From NCBI RefSeq assembly GCF_017591435.1, contig NC_059269.1, forward strand, positions 2,005,378 to 2,069,377: DNA of 64,000 nucleotides. Direction: 5' to 3'. The position numbers and the translations under genes are program-made. The DNA comes from Portunus trituberculatus. Its lineage: Eukaryota > Arthropoda > Malacostraca > Decapoda > Portunidae. Of the stretch, positions 1 to 15,405 are shown one piece after another. The notes below the pieces were generated by a model. The model was given only the letters and a program-made list of their open reading frames with translations, made no database searches and was not told where the DNA came from. Every line of letters starts with the position of its first letter. Position 1 is the stretch's first letter.

Positions 1-540
1 GGCCAGAAGAACCCCATAAAAAGCTCATATTGTATAAAAAAAATATCTCTACTAAGGTAGTGGCGGTGGCTTAGTAGAGAAGATTCCACTGGCAAGACCC
101 GCACCCCTGCTGGCCGCCTCCCGCTACTACACTACTAGTACTCTTGGAATATTCTGCTTTCGCTAACACTTGTATATTTCATTGACAATACACATTATAT
201 ATAAAATGAATATTTGAAATGGCGCTATTCCCAGGACTGTCCAGGACCTCAAACCCACAAAACTGTACACAAAGGAGAACGTGACTTGGCCGCACCTTTG
301 AAAATAAAACATTACCATGATTCACGGAGCAAATTACCCTAAACATTACAGATAACTAAATCTAAACAAACATTAAATTTGCAAAAAGAAAGTAATATAA
401 TAATACATTTATTATGAACAACAAAATATGTGAATATTCTTTAAACATTGAAAACAGTATTACAATAACTAAAAAAAAACTACATCCTATACGACGACAG
501 TATTCTCTGTTCTCTCCGTCAGATATCCACATCACAGCGA
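1..540 (+). repeat. Dispersed repeat D1, truncated, plus AT-rich flank
   Basis: Bases 1-215 match the 3' part of the repeat that is whole at 16571-16925, and inverted or direct relatives occur at 46018-46310 and 52945-53270. Bases 220-360 also recur in inverted orientation at 45420-45576. The remainder to 540 is AT-rich without recognisable coding potential. Confidence 0.8.
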
Positions 541-565
541 TACAACAGGAATGGTGGTGAACATG

Positions 566-1378
<813 letters not shown>

Positions 1379-1828
1379 CCCTCTTAAATAATATATTTAT
1401 TTAGGTACATAAGATGAATCGCATAGCTGTTGTAGTGTGGTTGGCTAACGACCGCATTATTACTGAATTATATGGAGAGATTACAAGAGTAATATGTAAA
1501 TAGAAATATAGAGATAGAGAGAGAGAGAGATAGATATAGTTACGTTACCAAGAAGAAGAGAGGGTTCCCGGGGGCGGCCTCACACCCAAGGAATGCCCGC
1601 CTTTGTCGAGTTCTCTAATCTCACCTACTACTACTGCTACTATTACTAGTACTACTAATATTACTATTTGCACTCCATGACTGAGACTCACTTAACAGTC
1701 CACAGTTTGATGTAATTACCGCTGTGCGAATAAACATTCTCATTGGAATCAGCAACAATACTTCTTATTGAACTTGTGATGTGATGTATTCAAATATATA
1801 TTGTCTTCTTTACCTTAGTCGGAGTTCG
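1379..1828 (+). other. AT-rich spacer, no gene seen
   Basis: Unique-looking DNA with a short GA tract near 1516 and a few CTA/CTACTA triplets near 1625. It recurs at 18056-18506 in copy 2. No reading frame or RNA structure was recognised. Confidence 0.7.
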
Positions 1829-1903
1829 AGTTCCCGTGGTCTAGTGGATAGGGTGACGGTCTTAGGGACCCGGGGTGTGCGACACCAGCGTTCAAATCAC
1901 ACA
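1829..1903 (+). repeat. tRNA-derived SINE head
   Basis: An A-box-like TGGTCTAGTGG is followed at about 40 bases by a B-box-like GCGTTCAAATC, the spacing of a type 2 RNA polymerase III promoter. The arms do not fold into a clean tRNA, so I read it as a tRNA-derived SINE head and not a tRNA gene. A poly(A) run follows at 2003-2028. Copy 2 has it at 18507-18581. Confidence 0.6.
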
Positions 1904-2028
1904 CACATATGAGAATATTGATGTGGTAAGAAATAATAATTATTGGAATCTAATCATTTAATATATTCTGGCGTAAACATTAGATGGGGAAATAGACCAA
2001 ATAAAAAAAAAAAAAAAAAAAAAAAAAA

Positions 2029-2101
2029 GGGCCCTCGTGGCTCAGTGGGTAGAGTGATGGATTTGAGGGGCGCATAGGTTCGAACACCCTCTCGGAACTC
2101 A
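2029..2101 (+). repeat. Second tRNA-like segment
   Basis: TGGCTCAGTGGGTAGAG resembles an A box and GGTTCGAAC a B box. It follows a 26-base poly(A), so the two tRNA-like units lie head to tail, as in SINEs inserted into the tail of an earlier SINE. The duplicate is at 18703-18776. Confidence 0.6.
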
Positions 2102-2301
2102 CAAAAATTCAAGGAGCATCCACTCCATCACTAAGTGTGCCTGACAAACACAGGCACGTGATGGAGCTGCCCACGGGGAGGAGGGGAGGTGAGTGCCCAG
2201 CGCCTTCCTTCTTCCCCAAGGGAGCAAGGCAGGCGTGTATGCGCCTCCTTACTCCCCCGGGAGAGATGGGGAGGTGAGTGCACAGCGCTTCCCTTTTCTC
2301 C

Positions 2302-3231
<930 letters not shown>

Positions 3232-3512
3232 TTAGAATTTATTGCCATATTCCATTATTACAATGGTTTTTCTCACATGTATATAATAAATTCAGCGATA
3301 GGGCTACAAAAGAATAATGAGTCAAGTTCACATGAGTGGTAAAGTTTACACATAAGAAGTGAAACAAATACAAGATTAAAACTTGAAGTAGTAAAAACTC
3401 AAAGAAAGAGATTAAAAACAGTAAATTAAAATTCTAAAGCAATAAATTTACGGGAAGGACATAAAAACTAATAAGTAAAACTCTATGGTATAAGCAAGAA
3501 GATAAACAGATA

Positions 3513-6371
3513 TTAGAATGCAAGAGGAAGATGATGGTGCAGCATGTGATCCCTGAGGCTTCTTCTAAATGTGTGGACATTTGTTATATCTTTAACTTCT
3601 TGAGGCAAGGCGTTCTATATTCGTGGCCCTTTAATAAAAATTGATTTCTGGCCGTAGTCAGTGTTAGCTCTTGGTGTGTAGAAATTATTTTGTTGGCTCG
3701 TGTTTCTCTGATTAATTTGGTTCACCGTAGGGATGTTGAATAACCAGTTAGGATATTTATGTGATACTATGTTGTGCATGAATATACAATGTTCATATTG
3801 AATTGTTTTGGTTATGTTTAGCTATTTTAGTTCCTCTAGGATAGGGGAAGCATGATCGCATCGTAACCTTCCTCCCACATCCACTTTAGCAGAGAAGGTT
3901 TACAATTTCTGGACTCTTTTTAACTGTGACTTATTTGTAGTACCCCATATCAATTCAAAAGACTGAGAACAAGTGTTTGAATAACAATCTTTCTGGCCTT
4001 ACTACTGAAAAAAAACTCTTTTATTCTATTGATGAACATCAAAACGCCAAAGGCTTTCTTAGTCATTTCTGTTATGTGTGTGTCGAACAGCATGTGTTTA
4101 TCAAAGAAGACACCCAAGTTCTTTAAGGAGTCAGATGGTTTTATGGTTGTGTCACCAGCGTGTATTATAGTGTCACTAGGCATTCTAGAAAGTAAAGTTC
4201 TGCTGCCAATGAACATACACTGAGTTTCATTCATGTTTAGTAGTAAACCATTTTTATTGAAATACCTTTTAACTTTATCTAATGTCTCTCTTGTTTTTCT
4301 TATCAATTTAGGCAAGTTTTCAATTGAGTCTGATAGTATGAATTGGGTGTCGTCTGCATATTGCACCAGTAAGCAGTCCTTTACTTCTATTCCAAGATCA
4401 TTTACATATATTGTGAACAGTATTGGGCCTAGGATAGATCCCTGGGGAACACCCAAATTTACATTTAACGTTGATGATAAGCTGTCTCCAATGCGAACAG
4501 CTTGCGTTCTGTGGTTCAAATATTGTCTAAAAAAGAATGAGTCAATTCCCATATTGTGCATCTTTTTTAACAAAATATCATGGCTGACACTGTCGAACGT
4601 CTTAGACAAGGCACACAAGGTCAGTAAGGTTATTTTCTTATTGTCCATGTTTTCATAGATTTTATTTGTAATTTTAGTTATACCCGCCGTGATGGTTGAT
4701 AAATTAGGTCTGAATCCATGTTGTGTGGCGTTTAGCAATTTATTAGACTCTAAAAAGTTTACCAATTGAGTGGCTATCACCTTTTCAAGTATTTTAGATA
4801 GAACAGATAATAATGAAATAGGTCGGTAGTTGCCCAGATCATCAGATGCTCCATTTTTATGAATAGGAGTGACAAGAGAATGCTTCCAAGCAGTGGTAAA
4901 GACTCCGGTGACGATACAAGTGTTTATAATGCAGGTTAGGTACGGTGCAATGACAGGTAAGGCATCTCTTAACAATGAATATGGAATCTCGTCTGATCCA
5001 CATGAATTGGTGTTCTTAAGTTTTTTCATTGTGAGGATTACTGTGGCGGCATCTACGGGCTGAGGCCTGAAAGCTCAGCGTTATGTGAAGATGTTAGGTA
5101 TTCATTACTTGCGTCTCCGCTGGCACCTTGTTGTGACTTTTCAAAGGCCCTCCTGCCTACATCTACAAAATATTCATTCAGTTCATCCACTTTGTTGGCC
5201 ATAGATAAACACATACTGTCCTTGGACTTGGCAAAACCAAGTTTGTTTACTGCACGGATGCTACATCTCCATTGTTCTCAATAAATTCATTGTTATGGAA
5301 TGCAATCCTTGCTGCATGTATCATCTTTTTGACCTTTGTTTTGAGATCTTTATATTGAGTTTGTAGGGTGAGGTTGTTATGATCTTGTTTTAAAATTGCT
5401 TGTGCGTTATTTCTTTCTGTAATCGCTGATCTGATGTCATCAGTCATCCAGGGTGCATATGGTCTTTTGACTTTTTTAGTCTTAAATGGAGCACATGTGT
5501 TTAAACAACAATGAAAGATGTCTGTAAAAATGTTCACTTGTTTGTTTACAGCGTCAGTGTTAAATACTTTCCTTAATGCAGTACTTTCTTGACTTAACAT
5601 ATCACAAAAGACATCGCGAGAGTAGTCAGCCAGACAGCGAGCAGTTTTCGTGGCGGCGGTGGCACGTTTGGGTTGACGTAAGTTTACAGCAACAGTTATT
5701 AAGTCGTGATCGGCTATTGGACAAGGTTCAACATCAGAAGAAATTATTGTTTCTCGTTTGTTAGTAATAATAACATCGAGAAGAGTGGCACAGTGACTCG
5801 TCGTTCTAGTGGGTTTGTCAATAACTTGACACAGTCTAGTATTTGTTAAAATTTTCTTAAGATTACAATTAGAGGATAAAAAGTCATCGTTAAAATCACC
5901 TAATACATAAAAGTTCTTCTTGTTCAGCAACAACTGCTTCAAAATTTCTCCTACGTAATTAAAAGTTTCAGTAGGTGCCTTCGGGTGACGATACAAACAT
6001 CCTACTATAATAGATGGCAATTTCCTGCATTGTAATGTTACCCACACATCTTCCACACCTGTGGGTCTGTCTAAGTGTATATGTAAAGGAGTTACATTAA
6101 AAGTTTTCCTTACAAATATGCATACTCCGCCACCACGTCCTTTGTCACATCTAAAGATACTATAATTATCAAAGTTAACAAACTTATCAGGAGTTTCTGG
6201 GAGAAGCCAAGTCTCACTAACACAAAGGACGTCAGGATCTCTCTCTTTCATTAACAATTCCAATTCTACCTTGTTTCCTAGTATGCTTTGTGCATTGACA
6301 TGCTCTATGGTAATAAAATCCTTTAATTTTGCAAGGTCAAAAGTATCGGCATCATCTTCGTTGCCAATTAC
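3513..6371 (-). pseudogene. LINE-J ORF2, endonuclease + reverse transcriptase, broken
   Basis: The frame opens immediately after the TAG at 6372-6374 and would end at the stop at 3513-3515, about 950 codons, a normal ORF2 length. The endonuclease part (about 6300-5600) shows ITIEHVNAQS, VLCVSETWL, VLGDFNDDF and a C-terminal ADHDLI. The RT part (5029-3950) shows NYRPISLLSVLSKILEK, GVPQGSILGP and QYADDTQF. Motif A reads CALSKTFD: the first catalytic aspartate is replaced by alanine (GCC, + strand 4610-4612). Other lesions are a small deletion near 5256, single-base indels near 5065 and 4012, and an indel around 3945-3975 before the tail domain (IWGTTNKS, further on NIVSHKYPNWL). It should be inactive as an RT. 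Confidence 0.9.
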
Positions 6372-6500
6372 CTAGTACGTGTTATACAGATCACACAGGC
6401 GACTCTTATGTCCTAGCTGTCTGCAAGATTGACATCTCAGTTTGTAGTCAAAACGGCACTGTGTCTGGCGATGGTTAACTCGCCGCAGTTGTAGCAGCCT
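6372..6500 (-). pseudogene. LINE-J ORF1 C-terminus, two CCHC zinc knuckles
   Basis: Translation before the TAG contains CYNCGELNHRQTQC and CQSCRQLGHKSRLC, two perfect CX2CX4HX4C knuckles preceded by a basic stretch. Such knuckles are typical of gag-like LINE ORF1 RNA-binding proteins. The terminating TAG (6372-6374) is in the same frame as ORF2, which begins directly after it. Upstream, ORF1 cannot be followed past about 6580 because of indels and the GA tract. Confidence 0.75.
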
Positions 6501-6540
6501 TTCCTCACCCTCGCGCCTCTACCATTAGATGCTCGTGTAT

Positions 6541-7586
<1,046 letters not shown>

Positions 7587-9273
7587 CTTGTCCCTCCTTC
7601 TCCTCCTCCCTCTGATTATTTCTTGTCTACAATCAAAATTCTTCGTAATGATGTTTTCCATGTTCTTACTGGCCTAAACTCTCGGAAGGCTTATGGACCT
7701 GATTGGGTCCCTCCTATTGTTCTCAAAAACTGTGCTTCTGTGCTTGCACCTTGCCTGGCCAACTTTGTCTATCGACTTCTACCTTTCCTTCCTGCTGGAA
7801 GTTCGCCTATATTCAGCCTGTTCCTAAAAAGGGTGACCGTTCTAACCCCTTAAACTACCGTCCTATGGCTTTAATATCTTGCTTGTCTAAAGTTTTTTAA
7901 TCTATCCTGAATAGGAAAATTCTCAAACATCTGTCACTTCACAATCTTCTGTCTGATCGCCAGTATGGCTTCCGTCAAGGTCGCTCTACTGGTGATCTTC
8001 TGGCTTTCCTTACTGAGTCTTGGTCATCCTCTTTTAGAGATTTTGGTGAAACTTTTGCTGTAGCGTTAGACATATAAAAGCTTTTGATAGAGTCTGGCAT
8101 AAAGCTTCGATTTCAACACTGCCCTCCTACGGCTTCTATTCTACTCTCTGCAGCTTTATCACAAGTTTCCTTTCCGACCGCTCTATTGCTGCTGTGGTAG
8201 ACGGCTACTGTTCTTCTCCAAACCTATTAATAGTGGTGTTCCTCAGGGTTCTGTCCTGTCACCAACTCTCTTTCATTAATGACCTTCTTAACCAAACTTC
8301 TTGCCCTATCCACTCCTACGCTGATGATACCACCCTACATCTGTCTACGTTCTTTCAGAGACGTCCAACCCTTCAGGAAGTCAATAGATAATGCGGGGAC
8401 GCCACGGAACGCCTGACTTCCGATCTCTCTAAGATTTCCGATTGGGGCAGAAAAAATCTAGTAGTTTTCAATGCCTCAAAAACTCAATTCCTCCATCTAT
8501 CAACTCGACACAACCTTCCAGACAACTACCCCTCTTCTTCAATGACACTCAACTGTCTTCCTCTTCCTAAATGAATATCCTCGGTCTGTCACTTGCTCAT
8601 AATCTTAACTGGAAACTTCACATCTCATCTCTTGCTAAAACAGCTTCTATGAAATTAGGTATTCTGAGGCGTCTCCGACAGTTTTTCTCGCCTCTCCAAC
8701 TGCTTACTCTGTATAAGGGCCTTATCCGTCCCTGTATGGAGTACTCTTCGCATGTTTGGTGGGGTTCCAGTCACACAGCTTTGCTTGATAGGGTGGAATC
8801 GAAAGCTCTTCGTCTCATCAACTCCCCTCCTCTCACTAACCGTCTTCAGTCTCTTTCTCACCGCCGAAATGTTGCATCCATTTCTGTCTTTTATCGCTAT
8901 TTTCATGGTAACTGTTCTACTGATCTTGCTAACTGCATGCCTCCCCTCCTCCTGCGGCCACGCTGCACAAGGCCTTCTTCTTCCTCTCATCCCAATTCTG
9001 TCCAACTCTCTAATGCAAGAGTTCACCAGTACTCTCAATCATTCATCCCTTTCACTGGTAAACTCTGGAACTCCCTTCCTGCATCTGTATTTCCGAATTC
9101 CTACAACTTGTATTCTTTTAAGAGGAAGGTATCGAGGCATTTGCTCCCCTAATTCTGGCTGACGGTTTTGGCACTTTTTGCACTCTTTGGAGAGCCAGCG
9201 CTCAAGTGGACCTTTTTTTTTACTTTTTTTTTTTGCCCTTGGCTGGCCCTCTTCCTTACGTAAAAAAAAAAAA
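7587..9273 (+). mobile_element. LINE-K, copy A, 5'-truncated RT retrotransposon
   Basis: Starts inside the RT domain and ends in poly(A) at 9262-9273. Recognisable pieces in order are GLNSRKAYGPD, NYRPMALISCLSKVF, DRQYGFRQGRSTGDLLAF, VALDI followed by a stop where the serine of motif A is expected, GVPQGSVLSP (via frame change), SYADDTTLHL, NILGLSLAHNLNWKLHI, and a C-terminal tail ending FKRKVSRHLLP. At least four frame changes and two in-frame stops break it. Motif A aspartate and YADD are retained. It resembles a Jockey-like family. 5' truncation plus poly(A) fits target-primed reverse transcription. The ORF that starts at 7512 is flank read through into the element. Confidence 0.88.
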
Positions 9274-9849
9274 CACTCCTTCACCTTCACATTCTTTAGT
9301 TCACTCCAGTTATTTATCTTTTTTTTTTGTTATATGAGTTCATTTCATTTAGAATACTCTTCCATACTTTTTTTCAGTTATTTTTTAATTGTTGTGCCTA
9401 ATAATTATCTTAAGTATATCTTAACTATGATATTACTATTTTGCCATACTTGTAATGCTTAAACTTGCATTTCTAAAACTTGTCTTCTTATTTAATTCAG
9501 TAAATATTGTACTTTATGTTTTTGTGACATTACTGTGCCTTGTTTCTTACCTCTTTCCTGGTAGCAATCTGGCAAATACTACCCTCTATGTATCTCTCTG
9601 CCATACGCGCTTACTTACTTACTATTTTGCGTATCTCTTGTTTCTTGTTATTTTGCCAACCAAATCTTTCAAATAATACAAAAACATCCACTACTATTCC
9701 TCTATCTTCTTCTTTACCTGTAGCATCTAATTCCTTCAAAACACTGCTCAATATCTTTCCTCCACAGGCCATTCCCTCTATTCATCTCCTTACTCCTTTG
9801 TCATTTCGTTCGTCTCACTCCAAATATGGCTGTATGATGGCACTAGTAA

Positions 9850-9939
<90 letters not shown>

Positions 9940-10002
9940 AAAAGGTATTAGTATTAGCATTATTATTATTATCATTAGTAGTAGTAGTAGTAGTAGTAGT
10001 TG
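9274..10002 (+). other. AT-rich flank ending in an AGT tract
   Basis: Non-coding sequence continuing the LINE-K target locus. It also occurs at 25909-26459 and inverted at 43801-44345. (AGT)n lies at 9845-9938 and 9976-9999; both are absent from copy 2. Confidence 0.8.
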
Positions 10003-13000
10003 GTTGGACGTGGTTTAGAGGATAGGAGAACGTTATGAGGCTGGCAGGAGGTGGTCTAGAGAGAGGGACAGCGTTTTGAGGCTGGCGGGAGGTGGTTTAG
10101 AAAGAGGGAGGTTTGGAGGGAGGAAGAGCGTTATGAAACTGGCAGGAGGGAGTCTAGAGGGAGGGACAGAGTTATGAGGCTGGCAGGAGGTGATTTAGAG
10201 GGAGGGAGAGCGTTATAAGGCTGGAAGGAGATGATATAGAGGGAGGGAGAGCGTTATGAGGCTTATTGGAGGTGGTCTAGAGGGAGGGAGAGCGTTATGA
10301 GGCTGGCAGGAGGTGGTCTAGAGGAGGGACAGCGTTATGAGGCTGGCAGGAGGTGGTGTAGAGGGAGGAGAGCGTTATGAGGCTTACAGGAGGTGGTGTA
10401 GAAGGAGGGACAGCGTTATGAGGCTGGCAAGAGGTGATTTAGAGGAGGGAGAGCGTTAGGAGGCTGTCAGGTGGTGTAGAGAGAGACACAGCGTTATGAG
10501 ACAGGCAGGAGGTGGTCTAGAGGGAGGGAGAGCGTTATGAGGCTGGAAAGAGGTGGTTTAGAAGGAGGGAGAGAGTTATTAAGCTTGCAGGAGGTGGTTT
10601 AGAGGAGGGAGAGCGTTGTGAGGCTGTCAGGTGGTGTAGAGGGAGGAACAGCGTTATAAGACTGGCAGGAGGTAGTCTAGAAGGAGGGAGAGCGTTATGA
10701 GGCTGTCAAGTGGTGTAGAGTGAGGGACAGCGTTATGAAGCTGGCAGAAGGTGGTCTAGAGGGAGAGGAAGAGCGTTATGAGGCTGGTTTAGAGGAGAAG
10801 AGGTTATGAGGCTGGCAGGAGGTGGTTTAGAGGGTAAGAGAGCGTTATGAGGCTGACAGGTGGTGTAGATGGATGGACAGCGTTATGAGGCTGGCGGGAG
10901 GTGGTCTAGAGGGAGGGAGAGCGTTATGAGGCTGACAGGAGTTGGTTTAGAGGGAGAGAGAGCGTTATGAGGCTGGCAGGAGGTGGTTTAGAGGGAGGGA
11001 GAGCGTTATGAGGCTGTCAGGTGGTGTAGAGGGACGGACAGCGTTATGAGGCTGGCGGGATGGGGTCTAGAGAGAGGGAGAGCGTTATGAGTCTGTCAGG
11101 TTGTGTAGAGGGAGGGACAGAGTTATGAGGCTGGCGGGAGGTGGTCTAGAGGGAGGGAGAGCGTTATGAGGCTGGCAGGTGGTCTAGAGGGAGAGAGCAT
11201 TATGAGGCTGGCGGGAGGTGGTTTAGAGGGAGAGAGAGCGTTATGAGGCAGGCAGGTGGTCTAGAGGAGGGATAGCGTTATGAGGCTGGCAGGAGGTGGT
11301 CTAGAGGAGAGGAGAGCGTTATGAGGCTGGCAGGAGGTGGTCTAGAGGAGGGAGAGCGTTATGAGGCTGGCAGGAGGTGGTCTAGAGGAGGGAGAGCGTT
11401 ATGAGGCTGGCAGGAGGTGGTCTAGAGGAGGAGAGCGTTATGAGGCTGGCAGGTGGTCTAGAGGAGAGGGAGAGCGTTATGAGGCTGGCAGGTGGTCTAG
11501 AGGAGGAGAGCGTTATGAGGCTGGCAGGAGGTGGTTTAGAGGGAGGAGAGCGTTATGAGGCTGGCAGGAGGTGGTGTAGAGGGAGGAGAGCGTTATGAGG
11601 CTGGCAGGAGGTGGTTTAGAGGAGGGAGAGCGTTATGAGGCTGTCAGGTGGTGTAGGGAGGGAGCGTTATGAGGCTGGCAGAGGTGGTCTAGAGGAGGGA
11701 GAGCGTTATGAGGCAGGCAGGTGGTGTAGAGGAGGGATAGCGTTATGAGGCTGGCAGGAGGTGGTCTAGAGGAGGAGAGCGTTATGAGGCTGTCAGGTGG
11801 TGTAGAGGGAGGGACAGCGTTATGAGGCTGGCAGGAGTTGGTCTAGAGGAGGAGAGCGTTATGAGGCTGGCAGGTGGTTTAGAGGGAGGAGAGCGTTATG
11901 AGGCTGGCAGGAGGTGGTCTAGAGGAGGAGAGCGTTATGAGGCTGGCAGGAGGTGGTCTAGAGGAGGAGAGCGTTATGAGGCTGGCAGGAGGTGGTTTAG
12001 AGGAGGAGAGCGTTATGAGGCTGGCAGGAGTTGGTCTAGAGGGAGGGAGAGCGTTATTAGGCTGGCAGGAGGTGGTTTAGAGGGAGGGAGAGCGTTATGA
12101 GGCTGGCAGGTTGTGTAGAGAGAGGAACAACGTTATGAGGCTGGCAGGAGGTGGTTTAGAGGGAGGGAGAGCGTTATGAGGCTGGCAGGTGGTCTAGAGG
12201 AAGGGATAGCGTTATGAGGCTGGCAGGAGGTGGTTTAGAGGGAGGGAGAGCGTTATGAGGCAGGCAGGTAGTCTAGAGGAAGGGATAGCGTTATGAGGCT
12301 GGCAGGAGGTGGTGTAGAGGGAAGGAGAGCGTTATGAGGCTGGATGGAGGTGGTTTAGAGGAGGAGAGCGTTATGAGGCTGGCAGGAGGTGGTTTAGAGG
12401 GAAGGAGAGCTTTATGAGGCTGGCAGGTTGTTTAGAGGGGGAGAGCGTTATGAGGCTGGTAGAAGGTGGTCTAGAAGAAGGGAGAGCGTTATGAGGCTGG
12501 CGGGAGGTGGTTTAGAGGAGGAGAGCTTTATGAGGCTGGCAGGTGGTCTACAGGAGGAGAGCGTTATGAAGCTGGCAGGTAGTCTAGAAGTAGGGATAGC
12601 GTTATGAGGCTGACAGGAGGTGGTTTTGAGGGAGAGAGAGCGTTATGAGGCTGGCAGGAGGTGGTTTAGAAGGAGGGAGAGCATTATGAGGCTGACGGGA
12701 GGCGGTTTAGAAGGAAAGAGAGAGTTATTAGGCTGGCAGGAGGTGGTTTAGAGGAGGAGAGCGTTATGAGGCAGGAGGTGGTGTAGAGGAGGGAGAGCGT
12801 TATGAGGCTGGCAGGTGGTCTAGAGGGAGGGAGAGCGTTATGAGGCTGGCAGGTGGTAGAGGGAGGACAGCGTTATGAGGCTGGCAGGAGGTGGTCTAGA
12901 GGAGAGGTGGGAGAGCGTTATGAGGCTGGCAGGAGGTGGTCTAGAGAGAAGGAGAGCGTTATGAGGCTAGCAGGAGGTGGTTTAGAGGAAAGGAGAGCGT

Positions 13001-14728
13001 TATGAGGCTGGCAGGAGGTGGCTTAGAAGGAGGGAGAGCGTTATGAGGCAGTCAGGTTGTGTAGAGGGAGGGACAGCGTTATGAGGCTGGCAGGAGGTGG
13101 TTTAGAGGGAGGGAGAGCGTTATGAGGTTGTCAGGTTGTGTAGAGGAGGGACAGCGTTATGAGGATGGCGAGAGGTGGTCTTGAGGGAGGGAGAGCGTTA
13201 TGAGGCTGGTATGTGGTCTAGAGGGAGGGAGAGCGTTATGAGGCTGGCTGGAGGTGGTTTAGAGGGAGGGACAGCGTTATGAGAATGGCAGGAGGTGGTT
13301 TAGAAGGAGGGACGGCGTTATGAGGCTGGCGGGAGGTGGTCTAGAGGGAGGGAGAGAGTTATGAGGCTGGCAGGTGGTCTAGAGGAAGGGATAGCGTTAT
13401 GAGGCTGGCAGGAGGTGGTTTAGAGGGAAGGAGAGCGTTATGAGGCAGGCAGGTAGTCTAGAGGAAGGGATAGCGTTATGAGGCTGGCAGGAGGTGGTCT
13501 AGAGGAGGAGAGCGTTATGAAGCTGGATGGAGGTGGTCTAGAGAGAGGGAGAGCTTTATGAGGCTGGCGGGAGGTGGTTTAGAGGGAAGGAGAGCTTTAT
13601 GAGGCTGGCAGGTTGTTTAGAGGGAGGGAGAGCGTTATGAGGCTGGCGGGAGGTGGTTTAGAGGGAGGGAGAGCTTTATGAGGCTGGCAGGTGGTCTAGA
13701 GGGAAAGAGAGCGTTATGAGGCTGGCAGGTAGTCTAGAAGAAGGGATAGCGTTATGAGGCTGACAGGAGATGGTTTAGAGGAGGAGGGAGAGCGTTATGA
13801 GGCTGGCAGGAGGTGGTTTAGAGGGAGGGAGAGCGTTATGAGGCTGACGGGAGGTGGTTTAGAGGGAGGGATAGCGTTTTGAGGCTGGCAGGAGGTGGTC
13901 TAGAGGGAGAGAGAGCGTTATGAGGCTGGCAGGAGTTGGTCTAGAGGAAGGAGAGCGTTATGAGGCTGGCGGGAGGTGGTTTAGAGGAGGAGAGCTTTAT
14001 GAGGCTGGCAGTGGTTTAGAGGAGGAGAGCGTTATGAGGCTGGCAGGAGGTGGTCTAAAGGAGAGGAGAGCGTCATGAGGCTGGTGGGAGGTGGTTTAGA
14101 GGAGGAGAGCTTTATGAGGCTGGCAGGTGGTTTAGAGGGAAGGAGAGCGTTATGAGGCTGGCAGGTAGTCTAGAGGAAGGGATAGCGTTATGAGGCTGGC
14201 AGGAGGTGGTTTAGAGGGAGGGAGAGCGTTATGAGGCTGGCAGGAGGTAGTTTAAAGGGAAGGAGAGCTTTATGAGTCTGGCAGGTGGTTTAGAGGGAGT
14301 GAGAGTGTTATGAGGCTGGCAGGTAATCTAGAGGAAGGGATAACGTTATGAGGCTGGCAGGAGGTGGTTTAGACGGAGGGAGAGCGTTATGAGGCTGGCA
14401 GGAGATGGTTTTGAGGATGAGATAGCGTTATGAGACTGGCAGAAGGTGGTTTAGTGGGTGGGAGAGCATTATGAGGCTGGCAGGAGGTGGTTTAAAGGGA
14501 GGGAGAGCTTTATGAGGCTGGCAGGTGGTTTAGAGGGAGGAAGAGTGTTATGAGGCTGGCAGGTAGTCTAGAGGAAGGGATAACGTTATGAGGCTGGCAG
14601 AAGGTGGTTTAGAGGGAGGAGAGCGTTATGAGGCTGGCAGGAGGTGGTCTAGAGAGAGAGGAGAGCATTATGAGGCTGGCAGGAGGTGGTCTAGAGGAGG
14701 GGAGAGATTATGAGACTGGCAGGAGCTG

Positions 14729-14731
<3 letters not shown>
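10003..14731 (+). repeat. Purine-rich minisatellite, unit about 36-41 bp, roughly 115 units
   Basis: Every unit carries GCGTTATGAGGCTGGCAGG and a GGTGGTTTAGAGGGAGGG-like part. Units vary by 1-5 bases through loss of G/A triplets. Variant units recur, for example one with TAGTCTAGAGGAAGGGATAG. Where neighbouring units are 39 bp the frame stays open, giving peptides with repeated MRLAGGGLEEE, which I do not regard as genes. The strand is strongly purine-biased. Confidence 0.97.

Positions 14732-15402
<671 letters not shown>

Positions 15403-15405
<3 letters not shown>

Larger units (their letters stand above)
3231..6540 (-). mobile_element. LINE-J, copy A (endonuclease/RT non-LTR retrotransposon)
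   Basis: Minus-strand order is ORF1 zinc knuckles, apurinic-type endonuclease, reverse transcriptase, C-terminal tail, then a 3' UTR ending near AATAAA beside a (TC)n tract. This architecture is that of Jockey/CR1-superfamily LINEs; the clade is not settled. The 5' end is obscured by the GA tract at 6774. A second copy is at 19860-23160 and a 3' fragment at 14801-15045. Confidence 0.9.

Noticed and set aside
9455..9676. Hydrophobic 73-residue frame that recurs at 26086 and 43951
   Set aside because: Recurrence is explained by the duplicated flank of LINE-K. No independent evidence of coding.
11361..12100. Repeated MRLAGGGLEEE peptides as a repeat-protein gene
   Set aside because: Frame stays open only where units happen to be 39 bp. 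Neighbouring units shift frame, and both copies break at different places.
10003..14731. CRISPR-like array
   Set aside because: Units are contiguous without unique spacers, the genome is eukaryotic and no cas genes are present. It is a minisatellite.
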